Assembly: GCA_008080765.1 (NCBI GenBank)
Contig: SHMU01000016.1
Location: 1 to 35,995, forward strand
Origin: Promethearchaeota archaeon
Lineage (GTDB): Archaea; Asgardarchaeota; Lokiarchaeia; Sigyniarchaeales; SOKP01
DNA: 35,995 bases
Direction: 5' to 3'
Of this stretch, positions 11,101-18,893 are shown piece by piece. How positions within the stretch are numbered: the stretch's first letter is position 1; each line of letters opens with the position of its first letter. The notes below the pieces were generated by a model. The model was given only the letters and a program-made list of their open reading frames with translations, had not been told where the DNA came from and made no database searches. Position numbers and translations under genes: made by a program.

Positions 11101-12081
11101 TTCAATGATACTATAATGAGAGTCCTCCGAAAGAGAAAAATTTCCAAATGAAGAGGTAGAATCATCAAAAACCTCAAATGAGTCCGTTTCATTTACACCC
11201 AAAAAAAGGCTAAAATCATCAATAAACTCTTCATTTTCTTCCAATATGTTGGTTAACTGATCCAGAACATCTTCAATTAGATTTCCTTCAAGAAAAGGGG
11301 AGTTAGCTGCTCCCGTAGTAAAATCTAATTGATCATTTCCAAAATTTACTCCCTTTTCAAATAAGTCTGGAGAATTAATTAACGCATAAGAAAAAGATAA
11401 ATGATGATTACGTGTATAAAAACTACTTTTTAACCGGGTTAAATCAAAAGCACCCCAATAGCCATCCTTTGGTATATTTGCGGTAAATTCCTCTAGTAAG
11501 ATATTCCATTGAGGATAGTATCCAATAAATGGGAAAAAATATGGATCTGAGGAGTTTACCATAATAAAATCCATATATAAGGTACTGGTTATGATATTAA
11601 ATGCTCTTTCTGATTTTTCTTGAACTTCATTTGAACTTAAGCTCTTATCGTAATATAAAAAACCTACAAAGGAATTAATTGGATCTTTATAATATTGTTC
11701 AATTTCTCTTTCTGAGAGTGGTAGTGGAAATAATCCTGAATCAATATTATTTGAAGCGCTGATAAATATATTGCAGCGAGAAAATGCGGGATCGGATAAA
11801 TCGAAACTTCTCAAAATATTAGTATCATTAGTAAAGATAGAATGCTTAATAAGAGATTTTTCTCCAGCCACATAAATTCCTATAGATTCGGCAAAAAGAT
11901 CTGTTCCCGCAATATCAGAACTCATAATTTTTGCATCCGTTTTATAGGGTGGAGATTGTAATTGTTTTGGTAGTGGGGTGGAATTCCACCATACCAACAT
12001 AATTGAATTTGTACTAATAATGAAAAAAAAGATGAAAATTATGAGTTTCTTCTTGTATTTGTTTTGAATTTTTTTGGTCAC
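8143..12081 (-). CDS. secreted membrane-anchored surface protein with CARDB/DUF11-like repeats
   Basis: Large extracellular protein (1312 aa) of unknown function. It has an N-terminal hydrophobic export segment at residues 13-31 and a long acidic, Asn/Ser-rich ectodomain with many N-glycosylation sequons. A D-x-D-G-D-G-x-x-D calcium-loop motif lies near residue 590. Two or more Ig-like CARDB/DUF11 modules follow (about 890-985 and 1127-1235, each with an 'IKNIGS/T..AKNI' strand), then a TM helix at about 1247-1268 and a short basic cytosolic tail. The first ~850 residues match no family I recognise. The gene starts at GTG 12081, only 3 nt after the stop of the upstream permease, so it is surely co-transcribed and probably translationally coupled. 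The GAGGTG at the start overlaps the GTG itself, so a slightly later non-ATG start cannot be excluded. Likely a cell-surface partner or substrate-binding component of the ABC machine (inference). Confidence 0.8.
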   Translation of the reverse strand: MTKKIQNKYKKKLIIFIFFFIISTNSIMLVWWNSTPLPKQLQSPPYKTDAKIMSSDIAGTDLFAESIGIYVAGEKSLIKHSIFTNDTNILRSFDLSDPAFSRCNIFISASNNIDSGLFPLPLSEREIEQYYKDPINSFVGFLYYDKSLSSNEVQEKSERAFNIITSTLYMDFIMVNSSDPYFFPFIGYYPQWNILLEEFTANIPKDGYWGAFDLTRLKSSFYTRNHHLSFSYALINSPDLFEKGVNFGNDQLDFTTGAANSPFLEGNLIEDVLDQLTNILEENEEFIDDFSLFLGVNETDSFEVFDDSTSSFGNFSLSEDSHYSIIEIQYEGYESGIQEIGQDQYQFSLFDALGYKQSSLEPSEKVYSAIVGSFLTQIDLNILCTDIIESTPESVEFSDYFIDQLALLSSFIETDFDVQALENYSFQLSWNDLGGAKKSYSNLVNEEDEFDIVNLLPLLGFSGFSFFPSGLANPIPDFNIQYELSNSDTSILLNNSLIGENATFGAYNTFDFNITARAVGNISAYGIPTAIPINLEETLPVIILLEGGNLNYADDLEDALWQIVDAEYHDQYEDLEDFFNLDEEPRIFQFDSDGDGSNDYFFPDAQNVSNLYPYNENMDEVSDILLSEYPQLLVNLGLTANEIEEIFTNEYSVWNEENWILDPDEMLTYLYENYSISNQDNYTQFDAFNFLINDSLGLPRLLFGEQYGNTLPEMALEQDDESWMILSEEYFDENRVEIQFLASNQTHIDLENNSLDRVSLLFNFSDILSNTEIELFNFTTEEFFSLDDFLTESTNISRTYSITKYNQSIDDIFQNPQEGDYTILFNLQRQESEDFNISINNIDIKLLERDINPIEVQSRLEYTSKSGLLKHTIHSNTITLSTDNMSSIVAYSTLSDYSASPGELITYHLTIKNIGSDIAKNITVQIPLPGIINTYNSFNVYNNLLQLTVDQLIPSERKKLNFSFYVPNSVLIKNHNIKYNNSQVLEKGNSTELTSYPNNLYCSSPVNYNERKPFVHAIKISLNTTQTSPSIQQIFNVSLSIHNIGLIGLSIEQLNISSQDQYGDLIRISNESLIFNNITHNQIKSVNFSLNKTDWKGYLYPAITLLTNNNSNIYQIKYSEPLILGSIKISVQKSVDKNELERGDLVLVHIQIKNIGTITAKNIKLDDLLSYSQDVLSLTSGKLIKIIEALEPQESVSISYKIKANSQAVTVLRSAIAEYDFIYKNTVFSNILSLKIITPKTLQNLNIIIPSIIAGGIVLIYVWYVRSYKKKLMESERKEIKILSLTSRDSILSSEINLKEYLSHLKQGKGGN

Positions 12082-12084
12082 CTC

Positions 12085-15057
12085 TTATAATGTTTCTCGG
12101 TATATCTCTGTAATTTTTTTCTTCCGAATTCTCCTTAATAAAAAGGTCATGCCTATATAGATAAATAAAATGGAGGCACCATAAATTCCCAGAAAATTTG
12201 TCCATGGAAAATAAAATTGATAGGAAGTATTCATAAACACACCCATAGAACTGCCAAAAAGCCAACCAGTAATCATTCCCGCTATTGTTCCCACTGTACC
12301 ACTTGCTAGAACTATGATAATTGCTTCCAAAATAAACATAAGATTGATATGCCCTCCTCGTAATCCAAGGGTTCTTACAATTCCTATTTCTTTTTTTCTC
12401 TCAATAATGGTTGAATAAGATGATGCTAATAATCCAAATAAACAAATAATTACCGTTGCCATTAAGATAAGCATGAAAAATGTATCCATTAATGCGAAAG
12501 AGGACTCTTGACTCTCAATACGGCTTGCTAAATTATCAATATCAAAATTATATTGATTTCCATAAGTATTTGAGAGATATGCTTCTAAGATATTTGCAAT
12601 TTGAGGGTCACTTTCATATACTTTTACAAAAAATTTATCAACCCAAAGGGGTGCCGATATTTCCATAATATTCAAATAGGTCTCTTGAGATACCAAAACA
12701 CCTCCAGCACCCATTCCAAATGTTGAGGAGCCGCTAAACAAATTTGAAAATCCTGGCATACTTGAGGAAATCCCTGCAATACGGAATCCATAACTCTCCT
12801 GCTCATCACCTCTCTGTACATTGATTCGGATCAAATCATATACATTTAATCGTAATTCGTTCGCAATGGATTGAGATATTATGCACCAATATTGCCCAGG
12901 AGCACCTAATAAACTAAATGCTTGGTTGGGATCGCCTTGCTCAAACCTCATAAATTTAGTGTTCACAGTAAAGTAATAATTTTGATCTACACCCACCAGA
13001 GAGATATCTTGGGTAAATAGTCCGGCATAATCCCCAATTTGTGCCGAATATTCTTTTTCTTCCTCTCCCTTGGAATAGATTTGTGTCAATTGATCTGGTT
13101 GTACTAATGCTGAAGATATTCCTTCAATACCATATAAATTTAATAAGTCAGTCTTGAATTCAGTAGTAAAAATTTTATCTACCTCTAACTCATTTGTTGA
13201 ATCTGAATTATTTCCTCCACCTCCTCCAAAACCCCCAAAACCTCCAAAAAAATCTATCTCTGACCAACCATCTGATTCAATTAGAAGATCGGAACCGTAA
13301 CTTAAATAAATTCCCGATTGTGATTGATTAGATAGATCTTCAATAAAGATTGAGGTAAATATTACAAATGAAAATGATATTGCAAATATAACTATCGTAC
13401 TTGTATTTCTCCTCTGATATCGATAAGTAAAAGTTTTTATAACATGATGAAGTTTTCGACTTAGTGGTCTGAAAATTTCAATAAAAAACCGTAAGATCAC
13501 GGGCATTAATCCCAAACCCGCTAATGTCATTCCTAAAATAAATATCATTAATAATGCAATTAAGACTGCGGCCATTAAGGTTAAATCAAAGGAAATAATA
13601 ATCCTTGGCACGATGAAAAATATAAAACCCCCAGTAATTGCTAAAACTAATCCCGTGATAATTAACTTGTAATTCACAGTTGACTTTTTTTCTAACTTAT
13701 ATAATTCACTTGGATGTCTATAAGGATGGATTGAATCAATAAGATTTAACCGCATTACCTTTATTGCCGGGGATATACTCACAAGTAGTCCCACCACTAA
13801 TCCTATAAGGTAGGCTATTAATATAGAAATCCAAGAAAAATTAAACGAGAGTGTTGCTCCTCCTAGGAGTCCTGAAAATCTAGAAAGTAATAAATCGTTT
13901 GCAAGAGGAATTATTAGGTATCTTGTACCGAGGAATGCTCCCGCAATTCCTATAATGGTTCCAATATTGCATAGAAGAAATCCTTGAACTAGGACTGTTG
14001 ATAAGTTATATAATTTGTGGGCTCCAAGTGTTCTAAAAATACCAAATTCTCTAATTCGTTCTTCAACAGAAGTTTTAAGAATACCATTAATCAAAATTCC
14101 CGAAATGAGCATCGTTATTATTGCTACAAATACGATGGCAATGGTAAATATCATATTAAGGATTTCTGAAAAACTAAATAAAGCAAGCTTTGGTAATACA
14201 ATATTAAATTCTTTTAATCCAATTAAGATCTGAATTTTAGTTGCAAGATCAAGTATTCTATTTTCAGTAGCATCCACATCCCGTACATCATACAGATTAT
14301 CTTCGGAATCAAAGGTTGTAATTAATTTAGAACATTTTCCTTGGTATTCATCCCTTCCAAACACATCATACAAAGTATTAATATCAACCACTATTAAATT
14401 TGAAAACTTATAATCTACAGGCCATTTATAGTTGAAATCAAAAATAGTGGACACGGTTAAATTTTTTGCGATATATGTACTATTTTCATCTCTTAGCTTC
14501 ATCTGAAGCTCTATGGTATCACCAATAGAATATTTAATATCATTATTAAATCCATAATAAATTGCACAGCTATTAGCAGGAAGAAATGGAATAGGCATTT
14601 CCCTATTCACTATTGGCCAGTTAAATGAACCAAATCCTACCATATTTTCCCATGCTACATTTATACCAGACACTAATACACTTTTTTGGGTAGTTGTTAA
14701 TTCTTGTGTATCAAATCCTTTGGATACATATACTTTTCCGTCCACCTCCATTCGAGGAATATATTTTTCAATAGATGGTTGTTGCCACTCAATTCTGGCA
14801 ACAATTGGAGCATATGAAAAGTAATTAGAGCGATTTTCTGGCTCCTCGTTATAATGCCGCACAGAGATAACAAGGTCTTGGTTGCCGGAATCAGAGGCTA
14901 CATAGTCTACCATTGTAGAGCTTGCAGAGTCTCCTAAGAATAAGACTAAACATAATAATCCTATACTAATGGTAATACCAATAAGTCCCAAGATAGTACG
15001 AATTTTTTGATTCTTGAGATCTTGAAAGGCATATTTAAGGACAAGTTTAAGATGCAT
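12085..15057 (-). CDS. large FtsX-like ABC transporter permease (MacB/LolC type)
   Basis: Second duplicated FtsX/MacB-type permease of the cluster (990 aa). It has TM1 at about residues 20-42, an external domain, an FtsX bundle at about 300-425 with coupling motif ERIREFGIFRTLG, a helix pair near 465-525, and another helix near 555-575. A second ectodomain contains a strikingly Gly-rich loop (GGFGGFGGGGG), and a C-terminal FtsX bundle lies at about 865-985 (ERKKEIGIVRTLG). The overall plan equals that of the 983-aa permease at 452-3403, so the two may form a heterodimer over an ATPase dimer. It lies 50 nt downstream of the ATPase gene and 3 nt upstream of the surface-protein gene. ATG at 15057 has no clear Shine-Dalgarno; an A/T-rich TATA-like stretch precedes it. 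Confidence 0.92.
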   Translation of the reverse strand: MHLKLVLKYAFQDLKNQKIRTILGLIGITISIGLLCLVLFLGDSASSTMVDYVASDSGNQDLVISVRHYNEEPENRSNYFSYAPIVARIEWQQPSIEKYIPRMEVDGKVYVSKGFDTQELTTTQKSVLVSGINVAWENMVGFGSFNWPIVNREMPIPFLPANSCAIYYGFNNDIKYSIGDTIELQMKLRDENSTYIAKNLTVSTIFDFNYKWPVDYKFSNLIVVDINTLYDVFGRDEYQGKCSKLITTFDSEDNLYDVRDVDATENRILDLATKIQILIGLKEFNIVLPKLALFSFSEILNMIFTIAIVFVAIITMLISGILINGILKTSVEERIREFGIFRTLGAHKLYNLSTVLVQGFLLCNIGTIIGIAGAFLGTRYLIIPLANDLLLSRFSGLLGGATLSFNFSWISILIAYLIGLVVGLLVSISPAIKVMRLNLIDSIHPYRHPSELYKLEKKSTVNYKLIITGLVLAITGGFIFFIVPRIIISFDLTLMAAVLIALLMIFILGMTLAGLGLMPVILRFFIEIFRPLSRKLHHVIKTFTYRYQRRNTSTIVIFAISFSFVIFTSIFIEDLSNQSQSGIYLSYGSDLLIESDGWSEIDFFGGFGGFGGGGGNNSDSTNELEVDKIFTTEFKTDLLNLYGIEGISSALVQPDQLTQIYSKGEEEKEYSAQIGDYAGLFTQDISLVGVDQNYYFTVNTKFMRFEQGDPNQAFSLLGAPGQYWCIISQSIANELRLNVYDLIRINVQRGDEQESYGFRIAGISSSMPGFSNLFSGSSTFGMGAGGVLVSQETYLNIMEISAPLWVDKFFVKVYESDPQIANILEAYLSNTYGNQYNFDIDNLASRIESQESSFALMDTFFMLILMATVIICLFGLLASSYSTIIERKKEIGIVRTLGLRGGHINLMFILEAIIIVLASGTVGTIAGMITGWLFGSSMGVFMNTSYQFYFPWTNFLGIYGASILFIYIGMTFLLRRIRKKKITEIYRETL

Positions 15058-15107
15058 GTCGTCTCTGAATGTATTTTTTATATTTTTAGCAGATTTTAAT
15101 TACGAAT

Positions 15108-16268
15108 TTATTCCAATATTAACACGTCCTTTTCAACTTTCCCTTTAATAACACCATCTTCTACAATTTCTTTCAAGATGTCATTGAAATGGATGGGCAA
15201 ATTTTTTAATATGGGTTCTGGAATGCTCTTAGAAATATTGGCAATCTTTATTTTCTTTTTTCCGGAATTTTTAAAAAGATACTGGTATATTTTATTTTTG
15301 CATTTTTCTTTGTTGATCTGAGCATCTTTTTTTCTTTCAAGTTCCATAATATCCGTTTCTTTTAATCCCGCTACTTTCCCTTCTCTCACAAGCTTTCCAT
15401 CTCTCATATGGAGTGTTCTGGTAGCAAATTCTGCTACTGCTGCATCATGACTAACTGCGATAAAAGTAGCACCGCGCTGATTGAGATCTCGGAGTAAATT
15501 AAGAATCTGTATGCCCGTTTTAGAGTCTAAATCGCCCGTCGGCTCATCAAGTACACAAATTGCGGGATCATTGGCAAACGCTCGTGCGATCGCAACCCGT
15601 TGTTGTTCACCACCGCTCAATTCACTTGGAGTATGATGCGAACGCTCTTCCAAACCGACTAGCGAAAGTAGATCCATCGCACGTTTTTCCTTTCCCCGTT
15701 TACTTAATTTACCACTAAAATGAAGTGGCACCATCACATTTTCTAGAGCAGTCATCTGTGGTAAAAGGTTATAAAATTGGAATACAAAACCAATCTTATC
15801 TCTTCTAATATCCGCGAGTTCGGAATCCTTTAGCATTGCAATATTTTTGCCTTCTAAAAATATTTTTCCGCGTGTTGGTGTATCTAAACCTCCAATAAGA
15901 TTGAGCAAAGTAGTTTTCCCACTTCCACTAGGTCCCATAATACTAATAAATTGCCCTTTATCAATGATTAAATCTACTCCCCGAAGTGCTGCGATAGCTG
16001 TTGTACCCAACAAATATGTTTTATGAAGATTCTCAACTACGATAAGATGATCGTAATCTTTATCTACTTTTTTGCCTTGATCAAATTGTTCCTTAATCTT
16101 TTTACTAGTCTTCTGGGCTTGCTCTAATTCTTGTTTCCGTTTCTCCTTGGTTTTTTGCTTGTGTTTCCTACTTTTCCAATCTCTATATTTACTCGTGATC
16201 TCTCCTTCTATTATGGCAAGGTTGCCTGTCTCCTCTTCATATTGCTTCATTAATTCTGTTTCCCGCAT
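15108..16268 (-). CDS. ABC transporter ATP-binding protein (LolD/MacB/FtsE type) with N- and C-terminal extensions
   Basis: Cytosolic ATPase that powers an FtsX/MacB-type permease (386 aa against about 230 for a plain LolD). Walker A GPSGSGKT lies at 112-119, the Q-loop Gln at 164, signature LSGGEQ at 217-222, Walker B ICVLDE at 237-242 and the H-loop His at 274. About 70 charged, helical residues precede the nucleotide-binding domain. About 85 residues follow it, rich in Lys, and end in what looks like a small winged-helix (helices, then a '[14 protein letters not shown]' hairpin). It is the first gene of the five-gene minus-strand cluster and the only ATPase in it, so it probably serves both permeases. 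A TATA-like TTTAATAAAA on the minus strand (about 16312-16321) precedes ATG 16268 by about 45 nt. Confidence 0.93.
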   Translation of the reverse strand: MRETELMKQYEEETGNLAIIEGEITSKYRDWKSRKHKQKTKEKRKQELEQAQKTSKKIKEQFDQGKKVDKDYDHLIVVENLHKTYLLGTTAIAALRGVDLIIDKGQFISIMGPSGSGKTTLLNLIGGLDTPTRGKIFLEGKNIAMLKDSELADIRRDKIGFVFQFYNLLPQMTALENVMVPLHFSGKLSKRGKEKRAMDLLSLVGLEERSHHTPSELSGGEQQRVAIARAFANDPAICVLDEPTGDLDSKTGIQILNLLRDLNQRGATFIAVSHDAAVAEFATRTLHMRDGKLVREGKVAGLKETDIMELERKKDAQINKEKCKNKIYQYLFKNSGKKKIKIANISKSIPEPILKNLPIHFNDILKEIVEDGVIKGKVEKDVLILE

Positions 16269-16479
16269 ATTAGCTGTTTACCATTCCCCTTATGATAATC
16301 TTTCTATTCTAGTTTTATTAAATGATTAAAAACAAATTTCCAAAAAAAGCTATCTATATAGTTTCATAACTGAAAGTATATTAAAACTTAAGTATAAGTG
16401 ATCTGATTGTTTTAAGTACTTTGGAATAATAACGTTGAATCAAAAACAAAGGCTAATATAAGGTAAACAAATCTTATTC

Positions 16480-16842
16480 TTATTGTAATTCCTGAATTTG
16501 CTTTTTCAGTTTAATGTTATCTTGCTGTAAAATTCGTATTTCCTTAATGAGAGGTTCTACTATTGCCATTACTTGTTCCTTGCTGAAGAGATCATTTGTC
16601 GAAAACTCTTGAATCTCAGAACCCCTAACTTTCCCATCGCGATCAATATATAATATAGTAATGAGCTCCTTTGCCTCTCCATTCTTAATTGTGTTATGCA
16701 AAAATACGTAGGGAAAAGGATATTTTGTTTGTGCATCTAGTAGGCTCTTCTTAATCCGCACATCATGCATAGCATTACAGAAATTGCATCTGTATTGCTT
16801 AATTAAAAAATTTTCCTTGTCATTATCTTTTTTTTCGCTCAT
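16480..16842 (-). CDS. uncharacterised zinc-finger/coiled-coil small protein
   Basis: Protein of 120 aa that I do not recognise by family. Near the N-terminus it has a C-x2-C knuckle (YRCNFCNAMHDVRI), then a small alpha/beta region with an 'LYIDRDGKVRG' strand-turn. It ends in a helix with heptad-like leucines and charges that should form a coiled coil. A longer frame up to 16917 exists, but I start at ATG 16842. The added N-terminus would be encoded by an operator-like inverted repeat and promoter region, and MSEKKD is a typical hydrophilic start. It lies downstream of the RNase III gene on the same strand, 114 nt apart. Function unknown. Confidence 0.65.
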   Translation of the reverse strand: MSEKKDNDKENFLIKQYRCNFCNAMHDVRIKKSLLDAQTKYPFPYVFLHNTIKNGEAKELITILYIDRDGKVRGSEIQEFSTNDLFSKEQVMAIVEPLIKEIRILQQDNIKLKKQIQELQ

Positions 16843-16879
16843 TGTTAATTTTATATAAGAATTTTTTGAATTAAAAATT

Positions 16880-16917
16880 TTGAGTAATCCATATTTAATA
16901 AAAAAAGTATTACTCAA
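16880..16917 (-). promoter_or_regulatory. 9-bp perfect inverted repeat flanking a TATA-like box
   Basis: Arms 16880-16888 (TTGAGTAAT) and 16909-16917 (ATTACTCAA) are perfect inverted repeats with a 20-nt spacer. The spacer holds an AT-rich TATTAAATAT on the minus strand (16891-16900). This is about 50 nt before the ATG at 16842, where a TATA box for a short-leader transcript would lie. The layout suits a dimeric repressor covering the promoter, though a simple RNA hairpin is an alternative. Confidence 0.4.
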
Positions 16918-16956
16918 TTTATCAATTCCTATAAGAAATATATTAACGCTAAGCTA

Positions 16957-17691
16957 CTATAAATTTCTTTTTTCTAATATTTTGAGTATCTGATAATATA
17001 ATTTTTGCTCTGCTTCTTTTTTTGTTTTAGATTGAGAAGAAGTAAGACTACAAATAAGTGAAGTAATCGATTTTAGTAATTGGTTTTTATTGTCATAGAG
17101 TTTAGGGTTTTTCGCAATCCATTCCCGTTTATTATCGGGTCCAATAGGTTCATATTCGCATTTGATGATGGGAGTGTATTTTAATTGGGATTGTAAGAAT
17201 TCTAAAAGCTTGCTTTTATTAAAGATTGAGGTTCCTTCAACAAGAATATCCCACTCCTCGTAGAATCGATTAATTATTTTCTCTTCGACAACTTGTAAAT
17301 CTTCATTACTGTCTATAAATATTGCCCCACATAATGCTTCAAATACATCGGCCAATATTTTGGTACCTTTAATTTCTTGAGTATCTGCCTTATTAATATA
17401 GAGCTCCAGATGAAAATATTTTCGAGCTATTTTTTTAAGCATATTATCATTTTCTAATTGTTGTTTAAGTTTGGTAATTTTTCCAGGAGAAATTATTCCC
17501 GATTTATATTTTTTCATTACAAATATGAGTTTTATGACGGCATCGCCTATGGTTTCGAGAATTTCATAATCATTCATACCTCTTTCATGAGCAAATCTTG
17601 GGGTTGTTACTGCTTGAAGTAATAAATCTTCGTTTCGGAAAGAATACTCAATGTTCTTCTGAAGGATGCTTAGCTTGTTTTTATCAATCAT
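16957..17691 (-). CDS. rnc: ribonuclease III with C-terminal dsRNA-binding domain
   Basis: Double-stranded-RNA endonuclease (244 aa, close to the usual length of bacterial RNase III). The catalytic signature is seen as YEILETIGDAV with Glu43, Glu46 and Asp50. The second acidic pair is Asp115 and Glu118 in ILADVFEALCGA. These are the positions that bind Mg2+ in the family, so the enzyme should be active. Residues about 160-244 look like a divergent dsRBD: an N-terminal 'KLLEFLQSQL' helix, a beta part with 'YEPIGPDNKREW', and the basic terminal helix 'SKTKKEAEQKL'. RNase III is patchy in archaea. It is divergent with the gene at 17804 and upstream of the zinc/coiled-coil gene. ATG 17691 appears nearly leaderless. 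Confidence 0.88.
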   Translation of the reverse strand: MIDKNKLSILQKNIEYSFRNEDLLLQAVTTPRFAHERGMNDYEILETIGDAVIKLIFVMKKYKSGIISPGKITKLKQQLENDNMLKKIARKYFHLELYINKADTQEIKGTKILADVFEALCGAIFIDSNEDLQVVEEKIINRFYEEWDILVEGTSIFNKSKLLEFLQSQLKYTPIIKCEYEPIGPDNKREWIAKNPKLYDNKNQLLKSITSLICSLTSSQSKTKKEAEQKLYYQILKILEKRNL

Positions 17692-17803
17692 AACTACACT
17701 TATAAGAGAATTATTCGATAGATTTAAAAATTTGGAACTTTCTTATTATCTTAAAGAAAGTAAAGAACATAAATATGTTTTCTCATCAAAAATGGTGACT
17801 TAG

Positions 17804-18253
17804 TTGGAACATATTAGCATAGACCTTCTCAAACGAATTCTGCGAACTATAACCGAAATCAATAAAGGCACATTAAAAATAGAAAAATTAATAGCTGAGT
17901 TATCTATTCCTTCTCGGGAGGAATTAATTGAACAAATTCATGAGGACCTCCTCATCAAGAATACTTCGTATACTGATGAGTCGCTCAAAAAGAAAAGAGC
18001 GAATAAAGATCGAAAAGAAGAGCATTTTTCCTCTCAAAATCTTATAGAAAAAACGCTGGGTGATATAAGAAAAACTCCTGTGAAAAAGGTATTCTTTTTA
18101 CGAAAATTTCTTGATAGATTTTCCGATATCTCCGAATTGGATAAAAATGTTGTTTTGAAATCTTTAGAAAACACAGAAATGTCTCAATTACCCGGAAAAA
18201 TGAAATCACTCGCCACCACATTCAAATTAAAAGAACCAGAGGAGTATTTTTAG
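17804..18253 (+). CDS. uncharacterised lysine-rich protein (TTG start)
   Basis: Protein of 149 aa with no family I recognise. It is hydrophilic and very rich in Lys and Glu, mostly helical, without Cys or membrane segments. The N-terminal 35 residues form an amphipathic helix pair, a charged linker follows, and a helical C-terminal half (about 85-145) has regular leucines. The frame begins at a TTG directly after an in-frame stop, and no ATG occurs until late in the gene. A TATA-like AAATATGT at about 17771-17778 would put the transcript start at the TTG, so a leaderless TTG start is plausible. It is divergent from the RNase III gene and converges on the SCP2-like gene with 17 nt between stops. 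Confidence 0.6.
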   Translation: MEHISIDLLKRILRTITEINKGTLKIEKLIAELSIPSREELIEQIHEDLLIKNTSYTDESLKKKRANKDRKEEHFSSQNLIEKTLGDIRKTPVKKVFFLRKFLDRFSDISELDKNVVLKSLENTEMSQLPGKMKSLATTFKLKEPEEYF

Positions 18254-18270
18254 TTCTTTTCGCTTCTTTG

Positions 18271-18669
18271 TTAAAAAAACTGAAATAATTCAGTAAGCAT
18301 CATAACCTTCTTCATGTTTTTAATCTTAATTTTCCGCGTAATAAGTTTTCCAATAATCGAGAGCGTGGATAATTTGCCCATTGCCAAATCAAAAAAGATT
18401 TGTGTTTTGGTTTCCAATTTCCCATCCCATCCCAATATCTCTCTCTTAAGATTCTCCTTTTTGTTTTTTATTCCTTCTACTTCTATGCTCCCATCTTTTA
18501 CTTTTATAAGTGCAGCATAGCGCCCATCCGTTGCATTAAGGAGTATTTTCATATCAGCATCCTTATATTTTTCTCTAAATTTTTCGTTTTCGTTTAATGG
18601 AGCTAATTGTTCCGATAAAATTTTGGCAAATCCTCTTAATTTTTGTTTTTTTTCCTTATTTTCTGACAT
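18271..18669 (-). CDS. SCP2 sterol/lipid-transfer domain protein
   Basis: Small cytosolic protein (132 aa) with the SCP2 fold pattern. An N-terminal helix is followed by beta strands (DMKILLNATDGRYAALIKVKDGSIEVEG), then an amphipathic core with 'FFDLAMGKLS' and 'LITRKIKIKNMKKVMML'. This corresponds to the usual 'dlisGkl.p......gkikikGd..kalkl..l' end of SCP2 domains. Members bind lipids or other hydrophobic ligands in a tunnel; the ligand here is unknown. A TATA-like stretch at about 18690-18704 makes the transcript nearly leaderless. The gene stands alone between a convergent neighbour and a 224-nt gap. Confidence 0.72.
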   Translation of the reverse strand: MSENKEKKQKLRGFAKILSEQLAPLNENEKFREKYKDADMKILLNATDGRYAALIKVKDGSIEVEGIKNKKENLKREILGWDGKLETKTQIFFDLAMGKLSTLSIIGKLITRKIKIKNMKKVMMLTELFQFF

Positions 18670-18781
18670 AGGTTTTAAATTTATATAATTTTTTATTATA
18701 AAACTATAATTCTATAATCTTATTAAAATTAGAGCATTTGTAACTTTTAGGGTAGATTAAAGATAAGGTTTTAGAGTGCTA

Positions 18782-18845
18782 ATTTCATTTTAAGATTAGT
18801 TATATTTTCCACGCATAAGAAGATTAGATTAGTCTAAAATGAAAT
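18782..18845. repeat. 11-bp inverted repeat (ATTTCATTTTA / TAAAATGAAAT)
   Basis: Arms 18782-18792 and 18835-18845 are perfectly inverted, with 42 nt between them. The right part (18826-18845) also resembles a stretch at 26021-26042 beginning with the same AGATTAGTCTAA. It lies in the gap between the SCP2-like gene and the zinc-ribbon gene. It may be a hairpin, a regulatory site or a small dispersed element. Confidence 0.35.
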
Positions 18846-18893
18846 AACCCCTATAAAAAGATTAAAAACACTATTCTTATCCCTTTTCCAAAA

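Noticed and set aside
489-15057. Plus-strand frames over the five large minus-strand genes
   Set aside because: They are all antisense or out-of-frame shadows. The minus-strand proteins show full domain patterns and the plus-strand ones do not.
16843-16917. N-terminal extension of the zinc/coiled-coil protein up to 16917
   Set aside because: The added residues fall on an inverted repeat with a TATA-like spacer and look like translated promoter DNA. ATG 16842 gives a more natural hydrophilic start.
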